NCBI GenBank assembly: GCA_015698045.1
Contig: BLAL01000356.1
Location: forward strand, 2,170,001 to 2,234,000
Direction: 5' to 3'
Origin: Rhizophagus clarus
Taxonomy: Eukaryota; Glomeromycota; Glomeromycetes; Glomerales; Glomeraceae
DNA length: 64,000 nucleotides
The translations under genes were made by a program, and so were the position numbers. Positions 19,620 through 31,369 of this stretch are shown here, piece by piece. The notes beneath the pieces were generated by a model. It was not told where the DNA came from. It worked only from the letters and a program-made list of their open reading frames with translations, and searched no databases. The first letter of the stretch is position 1, and every line of letters begins with the position of its first letter.

Positions 19620-21669
19620 TTATGTACGTCTTCTGATATCGACCGGTACTTCTAAGTAAAAGGGACCTTGGTGCTCATCTACTTCTAAATTACCATTATT
19701 ATCATCGTTTTGTTCTTCATTAGTTCCATCATTTTTATCAGCATTACCATTATTGCCATCATCGTTATTATCACCATTACCATTATTGTCATCATCGTTA
19801 TTATCATCATTACCATTATTATCATCATCGTTATTATCACCGTCGTTATCCTCATCATCATCATCATCATCAGATTCTGGTTCAATCCACCTTGATGATA
19901 TCCACCAATTAGCCATGTCTTGTGTTGGTCTGCTTTTTTTATCGATATCGTCTAGACGGTAACGTTTGCGACTTAACCCGGTTCCGATGCTTACTCCGAT
20001 CTCGTCCACTCGAAATAAGATTCTTTTAACCTAATGATAAATTTATAACTTATTAGCATAAACGCCTATGTTTTAAACTTTCGCAACTTTACGTACTCTA
20101 GAAGACCTCCACTCCTTATTGTGAATCTTAATTACAGAATTTGTACTTATCAACCTTCCTGATCTTATGTTATTGTTACACTCTTCATTTGCCAGAACTT
20201 CGTCTTCAGTAGACCATTCATCCGAATGGACTTCTGCGGTATTTACTGCCTTTTCGCAATCTTTAATAAATACTTCCCTAGTCATATTTTCAGGACGACA
20301 ATCATCTAGAATGCTGTCTTGCGTGAAGATCATGTGTTGGAGACCTTTGCGTCTTCTTGTCATTTTCTATTAAAGAGTAAATTAAAATAATTAATAGATT
20401 ATATACATTGTCATTTTAAATAATGAATTTCACACCTGATCTCTCCTCGACGTCATGTGTTGCCGTTTATTGTGTTCATCTATCTTATCCTCCTTTTTTA
20501 ATTTCCAAATCTCCTGCCGTGATTTGTGTAGCTGTTTTATTACTTTTAAAAGTTCTGTATCGTATACCTCTAATGAAGGAGGCATCGCTGCTTTAACGGC
20601 TGGTAGAAGCTTCTTATTTATCGACTTTTTTTGTTTACTAAATGTCTTTGACGTGTCGAAAAGAATTGACAAATCGAGGTTGTTTATAATATGGATTACC
20701 TCATCCTATTTAATATAACACTCATTTTTTAACGATCAATACAAAAGAGAAATATTTAATAAAATAAAGATATATTTACATGAACGGTTTTTTTGAAATT
20801 TTTATCAGTTATTGGAGGAAGGGCACGCCGATTCTCTCTGGACAAAACTGGGGATAGGCTTCTATTTCTTGGTCCTTCACTCGTTCTTTCTTCTGTTAGC
20901 ACTTCCACACGTTTGGTAAGATTTGAAATCATGCTTCTTAATTCGCTGACTTCTCTGTTGTTAGCACCTATTATAAATCAGTATTTAATATAAATCATTT
21001 AGTATAAAAAATTTTACGTGCAAGTAAGTAAAGAAACGTGAAAGAAATACTACCGCTCGCTGGAGGTGAAGAAGAAGGAATTGTTAAAGATAGATCGGTT
21101 AAAGATCCTATAACAATAACGTTAAATTGGTATAGTATAAGTAAAATGAAATTTAATTAGCACTAATATAAAACAATATTACTTTTTGTAATTGATCTCC
21201 CTCTAGAGACATTTTGATAGTTTCGATTATGTTGAGATTGAGAGCGTGATTGATGTCGATGAGGGGAATGAGAGCAAGATCGAGATCGATGTTGATGGGA
21301 ACGAGAATGATGGGAACGATGAGGGGAGCGAGATCGACGTTGATGAGACTGAGAATGATGGGAACGATGAGGGGAGCGAGAGCGATGGAAATGTGATCGT
21401 TGGGAACGATGAGGGGAGCAAGAGCGATGGGAACACGATCATTGGGATTCGGAATGATAATAACGAGATTTGGATCGAGATGGGCGAGATCGAGGTTGAC
21501 GAGTCGTTGAGCGAGATTTTGAGCGACTACAAGATCGATTAATATGAGTTTGATGCCGAGATTGATGAGATTGGGAACGGGAACTAGATTCATTTCGTTA
21601 AGATCTAATATGAGGATGAGAGCCATTACGAGAAATAGGAATTAAATTTAAAGGTTTGAATTTTCTCAT
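19620..21669 (-). pseudogene. RS-rich accessory gene of element C, multi-exon, two in-frame stops
   Basis: Read from ATG 21,669. The first exon (to ~21,180) encodes an arginine/serine/histidine repeat domain (S-R-S-P-H-R-S-H-H-S-type units), with TAA near 21,590 and TGA near 21,440. Next comes a short Ser/Pro exon (~21,110-21,050), a coiled-coil exon (~20,980-20,783), a helical Lys-rich exon (~20,709-20,437) and an exon at ~20,370-20,100. The last exon (20,038-19,620) has a D-D-D-D-D and N-G-D-N-N repeat tract and ends V-P-V-D-I-R-R-R-T. Introns are GT-AG, one donor being GTACGT. It is divergent from the transposase, like the accessory genes of L. DNA or RNA binding is inferred. Confidence 0.55.
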
Positions 21670-23300
21670 TATGATATTTGATAATTTGATAATTTAAAGA
21701 TTAAACAAGAAACAAAGGCTCTATATATAACCGTTACTTACGTCTTCTGAACCATTTTTGTTATCGTCTGATTAAAATAAAAGATAGATTAAATTAATAA
21801 GACTCGTTATCATTTAATAAAATATATCGCTATCAATATTAATTAAAATAAATCAATAAATTAAATAAACTTGATATTATATCGCTTTCAATTAATTAAA
21901 ATGTATTATTTAAAATAATCAGTAAACTACATTAATTAAATTAAGATAAATCAATCAATATTTAAATATATCAGTAAACTAGATATTATATCGCTATCAA
22001 TTAATTAAAATATATCAATAAACTAAATATTATAGTGTTATCAATTAATAGAATATATCAATAAATTAATTAAAATATATCAGTAAACAATTAATAATTA
22101 AAAATATCAATAAATTAATTAAAATATATCAATAAAGTATATCAATGAATTAATTAAAATATATTAATAAACTAAATATTATATCATTATCATAAATAAC
22201 ATGTCCAAATTAGTAATAACACATTTGAAGCTTGATAAAGTTATACTTACAGAAGCTGGTTTTTCCGACAGGAAATATAATTGGCGAAAAGAAATATGCT
22301 TACTTTGTTAAGCTGACGAAAATAAGGCGAAAAATAAGGCGAAAAATATCGTCAACCATTAACGAAAAAAACGAAAGGCAACAAAGAAAATTTGTTGCAT
22401 TGTACTAAAACGTGGAGAAAAAAGAAAGAAAGCGTGGTAAACGTACGCAAATATACCATACTCACGAGCAAATTTATAGTAAACGTAAACAAATTGGAAA
22501 TCACCGATTTGTAGAACGTGCATGGTAAATATGGTAAACGCAAACAAACTTTATAGCTCCTGCCAATCACGTCAGGTGACATTTATGCACTATCTAGTCA
22601 CGTGGTATTAACAAACTGTACGTCTGTGCCAACTGCCAAGGGCAAAAGAAGAATTAAAGATTTATTAAAACAATTCTATTAATTAACAAGTAATTTTAAC
22701 CATGACTGATTGTTAGAATAAACGTATATATGCTATAACTCAACGTATTATTGTAAGCGACTCAATAAAAGATAAAATAATAAATATTTGATATCTCGTT
22801 AACAGCTTTAAATGATACTGATGTACTAGAAATTGACGAAAATATATAAAAAAAAAATGAAATATAGTTTTTCCTAATTTTTGATATATTCGAAAGAATA
22901 GGCCAAGTGTTAAATTTTGATGTTGTTGCAGTTGCGAACAACTAAGACACTTTTTTTATAACTCTCGCATTTTGATCTGTGAATAGGAAATTGCTACATC
23001 TCTACTTAAATTATTTGGATCTTTCGAATTCGTGATGATATATGAGATTTATTAGTAAGTCGATTGACATGTTTCAAGAATCGGATTAATTGAATTTGAA
23101 AAAATTTTCTAGTATAATTATACCCCTTAATACCAAATTTAATTAGAGAATTAGCAAAAATAAAATTATATTTTAAAATACATTGGTCTTGACATCATTG
23201 TCATGTGTTATTATCAAAATAGCTTAATTACCAAGCTGTGCCTTGACAAAAATGGACCAAGAATCGGGATTGCCGAACCAATTAGATTGATTTGCAATTC

Positions 23301-23333
<33 letters not shown>
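21670..23333. promoter_or_regulatory. Divergent intergenic region of element C with TATCAATAAA-type repeats and a poly-A tract
   Basis: No supported gene in 1.66 kb. About 21,820-22,190 is a run of short diverged repeats (AATTAATTAAAATATATCAATAAACTA). The region should contain the promoters of the two flanking genes. A 31-A run (23,304-23,334) abuts the transposase start codon. Confidence 0.5.
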
Positions 23334-23336
<3 letters not shown>

Positions 23337-26300
23337 TCGGAATCTCTAGATACAAGAACCAGAACCAAAGTGCATTGTTTCTGTAAAGAATGTAACGGTA
23401 AATTGGTTGATCCAAGGACTAAACTGAAACATGAGTTAAAATATAAATTAAAATCTAATGCGAATAATAATTTTGGTAACAATTATCAAGAAGGTTCTTC
23501 AAATGTTATATCATCTGATGCTGTTGATGAAGATGTAATGGAATGCGACCCAATACAAGGGATAAATGATACATCACCTGATATAACTGAACAATTATCC
23601 GAAGATATTGAACAATTGTCTGAAGATATTGAACCATTGTCCGAAGATATTGAACCATTACTCACAAGAAACTATTTATTTTTAACAAAGAAGACACCTA
23701 TACATGAATCGGCAAAACATCGAACGATAAAGAAAGGAAAAATATCCGATCTTGTTCTTGAAAATTTATTATTGGATAATGTAAGAAACGAGAATGATCA
23801 AGATGGGGATTCTGAAGATGATGACGATAAAAATGGAGATACTGAAGATAGCGATTCTAATTATTCCGATGATTATGAAGATGATGATGATGAGGAAGTC
23901 AATTTTGCATCAACAGATTTCGATGATGGCGAACCAATTCTTCCTAACATTAACATTAATGATAATTATACTTGGACTATTTTGTGGATATTACAATATC
24001 AACAACGATTTAAACTTTCCAATGTAGCTATAGATTCTTTGTTCAAGTTCTTAAGATTTTTTCTTTTGACAATAGATGAAAATAAATTTTCATCTTTTCC
24101 TTCCTCTTTATATATGGCTAAAAAGGTGTTGGGGATATCCACAACGATAATTAAATATGCAGCCTGTGACAGATGTCACAAATTGTATGATATAAAAGAA
24201 TTATTAGACAATACTGAAATACCAACTTGCAGTTTTGTAAACTATCCAAATCACAGAATAGAACGATTTCGACAACAATGCAATAACCCTCTATTAACGA
24301 AAATAGATAGTAATAATAGTAGTAATAATCCCATTTTCCGTCTGATAATGACATTCCCGTTAATAAATATTAAGCAACAATTGACCCTTTTTTTTAATCG
24401 CAAAAATTTTGAAATGTCATGTCGGAAGTGGACAGAAAGGAAAAATGGAACTGAAGCTTTATTCGATATCTATGATGGTAGGGTCTGGAAAAGTTTTACA
24501 GATGATGATGATGCGCTGTTTTTTACAAAAGAATTTGCCAATACTCATATCGGATTAATGTTAAATATGGATTAGTTCCAGCCATTCGTAAATTCACAAT
24601 ATTCTGTTGGTGTGATTTATGCCATTTTTTGTAATTTGCCGCATAATGAACGCTTCAAGCCACACAATATTCTCACACTAGCAGTAATGCCTGGTCCGAA
24701 AGAACCAAGCCAACATGAAATTAACAATTATTTGTATCCGATCGTTAACCAGTTAAATCGTTTGTGGAATGGCTATTTTATAAAAACAAACGAACACAAC
24801 AACAGTCGATTTGTCCGTGGTGCAATCATTGGCTGTTCTAGCGACGTCCCTGCGTCTCGGAAATTATGTGGTTTCATCTCAGCTCGTATTGCATGCTACC
24901 GATGTTACAAATCGGCAAATTTTATAAACAATCAACCAAATTTTGGGGGGTTTGCAGATTTAGACGACCGGTTTGTTGAGCGAGATATTAATGAAATAAG
25001 AGAAAAAGCAAGTGAGTGGAAACAATGTGCAACTGAAGAAGCACGAAGAGCCCATGTCTCTGAACATCATGTTCGCTGGTCGGAGATATACCGCTTGCTT
25101 TATTTTAATCCTGTTCACTTTTGCGTGGTTGATCCTATGCATTGCCTTTTTCTCGGTGTTACGAAATGGATCGTAACAAAACTCTGGATAGGCAAAGGTA
25201 TATTAAATAACGAAAAGCTCAAAATTATGCAAGAGAGAGCTGACATGATAAAGTTCCCAAGTGACCTTGGACGCCGCCCTGTCAGAATAGCTACCGGTGA
25301 AGGATTCTCAAGTTTCACGGCAGACATGTGGAAAACCTTCATGTTAATTTTTGCAATACCTATCACATGGAGTTTCCTTGGATACATCGACCGAAAAATT
25401 CTTGCATATTTTGTGCGCACTTGCAAGATCTTAACAAACCGAGAGCTACAAAAAAATATGTTAAATGAAGCGTTTACAAGACTGATAGAGATGAACAAAT
25501 TAATTGAACAAAAATATGGTCAAGAAAAAATAAGTCCTAATCTGCATCTCTGTCTCCATATCTGTGAATGCGCATTAGACTATGGTCCTTTGTCCTCATT
25601 CTGGTGTTATAGCTTTGAACGGATGAACGGAATTTTAGGTACGTGATTTAATTTTTCCGATTTGAAAATCGCAATGTTATTAATTATTTTTAAAAATTGT
25701 AGGTTCTTATAATAATAGCAGACGTAATATTGAACCTGAACTACTAAGAATTATGTCTGAAAATACAATCCTTCAATACTTCCTCTCAAATTGTGACAAC
25801 GATCACTTATTTTCCTCCTTGGAAATAATAGAACCAAGAAAATCTGTTGGCAGCTTGGCTGCACTTGATGATTTTGCGAGCGATGAGTATCAAAATTTTA
25901 TAAGACTATCTCTTATTGAGGAAGATTCAGCTTACGGAACGGAATGTTTTCCTGGGTTGCTAATGAAACTGCGCAAAGAAACTACCCTTCCAAACCAAAT
26001 TTTGGACCTACTGGTAGAATTTTATAATAGTTTGTATAATGATTATTATTTCATCTCCATCTACTCTATAATAGGTTCAAATAACGGTACTGTCGTAAAC
26101 CCTAGAATTATACAATATGGGAGAATAAGAATTGGGGCAGACATATATGGTTCTGTTCAGGCTGCTCGTCACGAAAAATCCTCATATATATTAGCTCGAT
26201 TTGTACATTATGATGGATCGATCGATATTTATCCCGGTCAAGTACAATTTTATTTTGAGCATACTATTCATTTAAATAGTTCACGATCATTAACCCATTC

Positions 26301-26550
26301 ATTAGCGTTAGTCAAATGGTACAAACCGGTTCAAGATCATAGTACAAGATATTATTGCCAAGTAGATAACGACATAAAATCATGTAATATGGAATTATGG
26401 ACAAATGAGTTTTATGATATGAGAAGAGACAGTATTATACCCATACATCATATAATAGAAAAATTCATTAAATGTAATTTTGATACTGGGACGAGAAAAA
26501 CAAAAGAATATATGGCTGTGATTCCTTTAAATAAAAAAATTTCGTTTTAA
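23334..26550 (+). pseudogene. tnp2-type transposase of element C (one nonsense codon)
   Basis: Two exons, 23,334-25,638 and 25,703-26,550 (GTACGT...GTAG intron, phase 1), give 1,050 codons with a single in-frame TAG at 24,573-24,575. The N-terminus has a C-F-C-K-E-C-N-G-K-L-V-D zinc-finger-like motif, then an acidic linker. The tnp2 core follows: L-N-M-D-(stop)-F-Q-P-F ... S-V-G-V-I-Y, M-P-G-P-K-E-P-S, C-Y-R-C, V-D-P-M-H-C-L-F-L-G-V, and S-F-E-R-M-N-G-I-L-G. These hold the expected D, D and E. The C-terminus carries Y-P-G-Q-V-Q and D-S-I-I-P-I-H. The stop falls where Trp is usual (TGG to TAG). Otherwise the gene is open, so decay is recent. Start chosen at the ATG after the poly-A run. Confidence 0.85.
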
Positions 26551-28368
26551 AAACTTTATATAATATAAAATGAATTATATGTAAAATCAGAATGGCGAAT
26601 TTAATTATAGCATTTGTATTTGATTAAATTATAACAATCATTTTTTTTTGGCACAAGAATAACGATAAAGGTTACATGTACCGTAATTAATTCTAACCGC
26701 GTGAAAAATCAGATAATTCAGATAACAAGAGATCTTATTTTGAGCCGGCAAAGTTGTATTGCAAATCGGTCTTTATTACGGCATTACGATACAAGCACCA
26801 TACTTTGTGATTAATAACTCTAATCATGTAATAATTTTTAGATATCAAAGGTTTATTTTATTTTAATTAAATATCACATAAAGTATAAAACAATTATTCT
26901 GGCTATATAAATACATTTAAGGCCGGCAAAGCTGTATTGCAAATCGGCCCTTCTTATTTGAAAAGGGTAACAATTACATTAAATTAATACGGCACTTATT
27001 CAAAAATGTTTAAAAATGTTGCAACTTAATTCTCCAATAATCATCATTGTTATAATCAAGTTACTTACGACTTAAGCCTACTTTGATTATAAATAAAACA
27101 GCACTTCGCACAGACAGAGCTCATGATATATGAGTTATCCCATCATGCCTATTTTACCCCTTGATAAAGGATTTTCGTTGCATGTACTTTCCTAATCAAT
27201 GATAATCAAAGTTACTTACGACTTAAGTCTACTTTGATTATAAATAAAATGGCACTTCGCACAGACAGAGCTCATGATATATGAGTTATCCCATCATGCC
27301 TATTTTAACTATGATTAAAGAATTTACATTATTATTGTAAATATTTTACTCATAAGTCATAATGATATCTATTTAGACTTCGACGAATAATGTGACAGAG
27401 GAGGCGGAATTATCATAACCAAAATTCGAAGCGAGAGGTCTATGTATAGTAAATAGATCATCAACTTTGGTACCAGAGTTATTTACAAACTTTAGGTGGC
27501 CACCTAGCCCACCTTTCCTATAACACACTATGCACGACGGCAAACGGTATAGGAGGCAGACTCTTCTTTCAGAAAGAAAGTTTTTTTTTGAAAAAAAAAA
27601 AATAGTACAATTAAATAGCATTTAATTAAATGTGATTAATTAACTTTTTAGGAATAGGCCTTATCAATGCGATCTCATCAGTTTCAATTATCACTGTTCA
27701 ACCTTATGAATACTTCAGTTATTGTTTGTGAAATCAAACCAACTGGGAATTCAATGTACAAAACAAGTAGAATATTTAGAATAGTATCTTATATTTATTA
27801 GTATAATAAATAATTTCAAAAATCCTATGATGTAAAATTACAAAATATTACAATTTAAATATCGGCAAAGGCTATTTTAAATAGAGTAAAATCTTTATTC
27901 GACCTGTGTCAAAAGCGGTAAAGTTTACACTAAATATAATATCTATGGTTTAAATATCGGCATTTAATTAAAAAAAAGGTAAAAATTGGCCGCTAAAATC
28001 GGCATTTCTGGATGAAAAATTGGAAGTTAACAAAAATCGGCAAAAAATTAGTAAAATAATCGGTAAAGCCTTATTGAAGTCGGCAAGGGAATTTTAAATA
28101 AGATAAAATCCTTTATTCAAACTATACGAAAAGGGTAAAGTATATAATAAATATAATATCTCCGGTTTAAATATCGGCATTTATTTAAAAAAAGGTAAAA
28201 ATCGGCCGCTAAAATCGGCATTTATGACTGAAAAATCAGAATTTAACAAAAATCGGCAAAAATAGATATGGCTATACTAAAATAAGCAAAATTTGGCATA
28301 TTCTATATTGAAGTCGGCAAGGCTATTTTAAATAGAGCAAAATCTGATTTTTTTTCATTCGACCTGTG
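26551..28368. repeat. Right non-coding and subterminal region of element C
   Basis: No gene is well supported. Two copies of GGCAAAGYTGTATTGCAAAT lie near 26,746 and 26,926. A ~105-bp unit with a hairpin (AATCAAAGT...ACTTTGATT) and the palindrome CTCAT-GATAT-ATGAG is duplicated at about 27,052 and 27,206. From 27,850 to the terminus there are 2.3 units of a ~225-bp repeat full of AATCGGCA words, and an internal copy of the terminus (ATTCGACCTGTG) near 27,900. A minus-strand ORF at 27,373-27,621 lies in a GC-richer patch; I cannot assign it. Confidence 0.6.
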
Positions 28369-28384
28369 GCATTATTTAATGATT

Positions 28385-28990
28385 TAAACATAATAAATAT
28401 TACCATATTGATTCAATACTAACTTCATTATTTTTTGATTCAACAACATCTGATGATTCGTTCATTTCATTTGCGAGTCGTAAGATTTATGAGTGTTTGA
28501 CAAGCCAGTTAACTATTTCCAATTTTGAATGCTTTCGAAATTGTTCTGGAATTTCATCTGCTTCTTCGCCATTATCATCTCCTTCATCATCATCATCATC
28601 ACCATTATCGTAATCCTCATCACTTTTGTCCCTTACTCCCTCTTCAACTATTACATTTGGTTTATTGACACGCACACCTATATGTAATATATCATTGCAA
28701 TTGTTTTAATTAGATTAATATCAATGAATTAAAGTCTACACATATTAATATTACCTGACATTAATTCATTTGCCTCTTCAATGTCTATATCTCTTCTCTT
28801 TTTCGTGATACCAATTTGTCCTGAGTTCTTTTGACTTTTTTTCGGTCCTTTCATATATATTTTTGGTATTTTACTATTTATTATCCTTACATATAAGCAA
28901 ATCTTATTAAAAAAAGTAATATATATACCTGTTCTAACTTCTATTTCTTTCGGATGATTTACGTTTAGACATAGTATCAGGAAAATATAA
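28385..28990 (-). pseudogene. Accessory gene of R, 5' part only
   Basis: This is the copy of the L accessory gene: exon 3 equivalent at about 28,400-28,677 (acidic Asp run, then L-E-I-V-N-W-L-V-K-H with a TAA just after it), exon 2 near 28,755-28,850, and exon 1 near 28,930-28,977 with a 5-nt deletion that breaks the frame. The gene is cut by the end of element C, so exons 4-6 are missing. It cannot make the full protein. Confidence 0.65.
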
Positions 28991-29503
28991 ACAAAAAAAT
29001 ATGGATATAGAAAAAAAAAAAACGTACTGCATCCTTACGATATAAATATGAAATCTTGGTTATTGTAAATTATGATAACAGTACACAATTGGAAAATATA
29101 CATGATCTCGACATCGTGAGGAATGCAGAATCAGTTGAAAATATCGAAAGAATTATGATGGAAAAGGGAGTGAGAAAAATTAATGGAATATTTCGTTTTA
29201 AATTCCCATTTTTATAAAAAAGGAGTGAGAAGTAATATTTTAACGCTGATTTATTATATTACAAACATTACAAACACGAATAATATTGTTTAAATTTGAC
29301 CATTGTAATTTATTGTAATACAATTTATTGTATTACAAACACGAATAATATATGTTAAATTTGACATTGTAATTAGAATTTTATTATCAAAAATATATAT
29401 ATATAATAAAATATAAAAATGAAAATAAAATAAAAATTTATAATATAAAAATAAAAAAAAAATAGAAAATAGTAAAGGGTAAAATGATAAAAAAAAAATT
29501 GTT

Positions 29504-30110
29504 TTAATGATGGTGTCGATGACGGGGGTAAGGAGAATAAGAGCGCCTGCGCTCGTGGCGGTGATGAGATCGAGAGCGCCTGCGCTCATGATGGTGATGA
29601 GATCGAGAGCGCCCGCGCTCATGACGGTGATGAGATCGAGAGCGCCTGCGCTCTTGATACTCATATCTCCTACGATCTACCCTATTTCTTCTCACAGCGC
29701 GGACCAGTGCTTAAAATAAAACAATTAGTTAATTATAAATGTGATAAATTAAATAAAAAAAATCAATTAAATAATAAATTGTTACTTTCAGCAAGCCAGA
29801 ATTCATCTGACAACTCATCATGAAAACGTTCATCATGAAGAGTTGGAAATCCTTCCAGATTTCCACTCAATAACCTTTTCAAATTTTCATACCCACTTTT
29901 TAGTGCATTCCATTTATTCCTGCACTGTCTTTTTGTCGGCGCGAAGTTTTGGTGATCATTATTTATGTTTTGCGATATATGGTTCCAAATCACCTTTTGA
30001 TCGTGAATGGCAGTAGTACAAAAAAATTGTTGATACAATCGATGATACTGAATTAACGAGAGAGTAGCATCGTTTGGCCACTGTAAAACCCCGGTATTTA
30101 ATTGTGCCAT
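29504..30110 (-). CDS. Myb/SANT-RS protein, R copy, intact
   Basis: Exon 1 (29,786-30,110) and exon 2 (29,504-29,709), joined across a GTAAC...AAG intron in phase 1, give 176 aa without a stop. Residues ~10-90 form a trihelix or Myb/SANT-like segment with conserved Trp (Q-W-P-N-D, V-I-W-N-H, N-K-W-N-A-L-K); residues ~118-165 are four E-R-R-R-S-R-S-H-H-R-H units; the tail is His-rich. Compared with L it keeps TGG and CGA where L has TAG and TGA. It is the only gene of the L/R pair still open end to end. Likely a DNA-binding helper of the transposase, with the RS part for protein or nucleic-acid contacts (inferred). Confidence 0.72.
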
Positions 30111-31361
30111 TTTTTAATATTATTATGAAATAAAAAAAAAATATTATAAAATCGAGTAATTGAGAGTAATTGATTTAATTAGAGAAAGAAAGTATTTTAA
30201 AATGAGTGAAATGGCGAACAGGCTCCATATTTATAATAAATTTTATTATTATTTCTTGAACTCCATATTACGATTCTGCATTGATCTTAATGTAATCATC
30301 TTTAGATCCTACATATATTACGCATATTTTTTTGATTACACCATTTATTAATTTATTCAAAGCATGTCTTAAAAATATAATTTTCTTGGACCTTATAATA
30401 ATTCATAAAAATTTTACCCAAATTTTTATGATCTTAATGTAATCATAGATCCTGCATATCATTTGCGTATAGATATTTTATTACATTATTACAAAAAACA
30501 GGGTTAAGTGTTTGTTTCATTATAGTTATCTTTGCTAATTGACGATTGCTATTCGAAGTTCTATAACAATGAGCAATAAGGAGGACGATTCAAAGAATAG
30601 GTATGCTAATTTTGCATAGCAAATAAAAAAATAATTTTTTATTGTGGTAATTTAGTTATCATCAAGTTTAACAAAGTAAGATTGAATATTTGTTAGATAT
30701 TCAAATATTATTGGACGTGATTCGAATATATCATGTAATTTGAATACTCGTTACGTTCTTCAGATTTAGAAAAATTATTTAAGTCAATAAATTCAGATTT
30801 TAGGTACAATTTATAAAAAAGAAATATTATTTTTAATAAGGTTGGCCACAAGTATATCAGCAATAGAAAATATTTTATATCAATAAAAAAAATATATTTT
30901 TTTTTATTATAAATCAACTCACTAACTGTATACAAATCGATAAAAGTAATTCTTAATTTCCTTACATAATCCCATGTGTGAAATTGTGAATACAGATAAG
31001 AAGACAATCGGTGGTCTTAAATGAATTGTTAAAAAAAAAGAATATGATCACATAAAATTTTTTTTTTAAAAAGAAATTCTTCTCACCGCTACCTTACCAC
31101 ATAAAAATTCTTTGCCGATTTGTATACTACATTATAGTTAAAAAAATTGTACATCAATATCGGCATCGGAACATCAATATATACCGATAATTAGAACTTA
31201 ATTCGAACTTAATTTACTCCGTTTTGAGAATACCGTAAATAATTGGCTAGTGACCTGGTACAGATATGTAATAAAATCGGCATTGATTTTAACTGAATTG
31301 ATCAACTATTTTGCTTTTTTTTTGGGTTTTTTTTTGTCGACACGCTGATAATATAAAGGTA
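30111..31361. other. Divergent intergenic region of R
   Basis: This is the inverted counterpart of 11,900-13,135 in L, almost identical. No gene is seen; short ORFs here are not conserved in coding sense between copies. Confidence 0.5.
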
Positions 31362-31369
31362 TTTATAAT
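31362..31369 (+). repeat. 8-bp target duplication of the hAT element (left)
   Basis: TTTATAAT here and at 34,010-34,017. The uninterrupted L copy has the sequence once, which confirms the insertion site. Confidence 0.95.

Larger units (their letters stand above)
18609..28368. mobile_element. Element C: 9.8-kb CACTA-like (tnp2-type) transposon
   Basis: The ends are a 23-bp perfect inverted repeat starting CACAGGTCGAATG; the leading CAC is typical of the CACTA/CMC group. Both subterminal regions are packed with TGCCGATTT / AAATCGGCA words. Inside are a two-exon transposase (plus) and a divergent RS-rich accessory gene (minus). The flanking bases differ (AAG left, GCA right), so there is no target duplication: the left flank is Polinton and the right flank is copy R. 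I infer recombination between two copies of C, or a rearranged insertion. Confidence 0.85.

Noticed and set aside
19685-19962. Met/Ile-rich and Ser/Leu-rich ORFs over the acidic tract of element C
   Set aside because: They are by-products of GAT/AAT triplet repeats in the accessory gene's last exon.
21153-21626. Leu/Ile/Pro-rich and Asp/Glu/Asn-rich ORFs over the RS exon
   Set aside because: They are shadows of the arginine/serine repeats; the RS frame links by introns to the rest of the gene, although it carries two stops.
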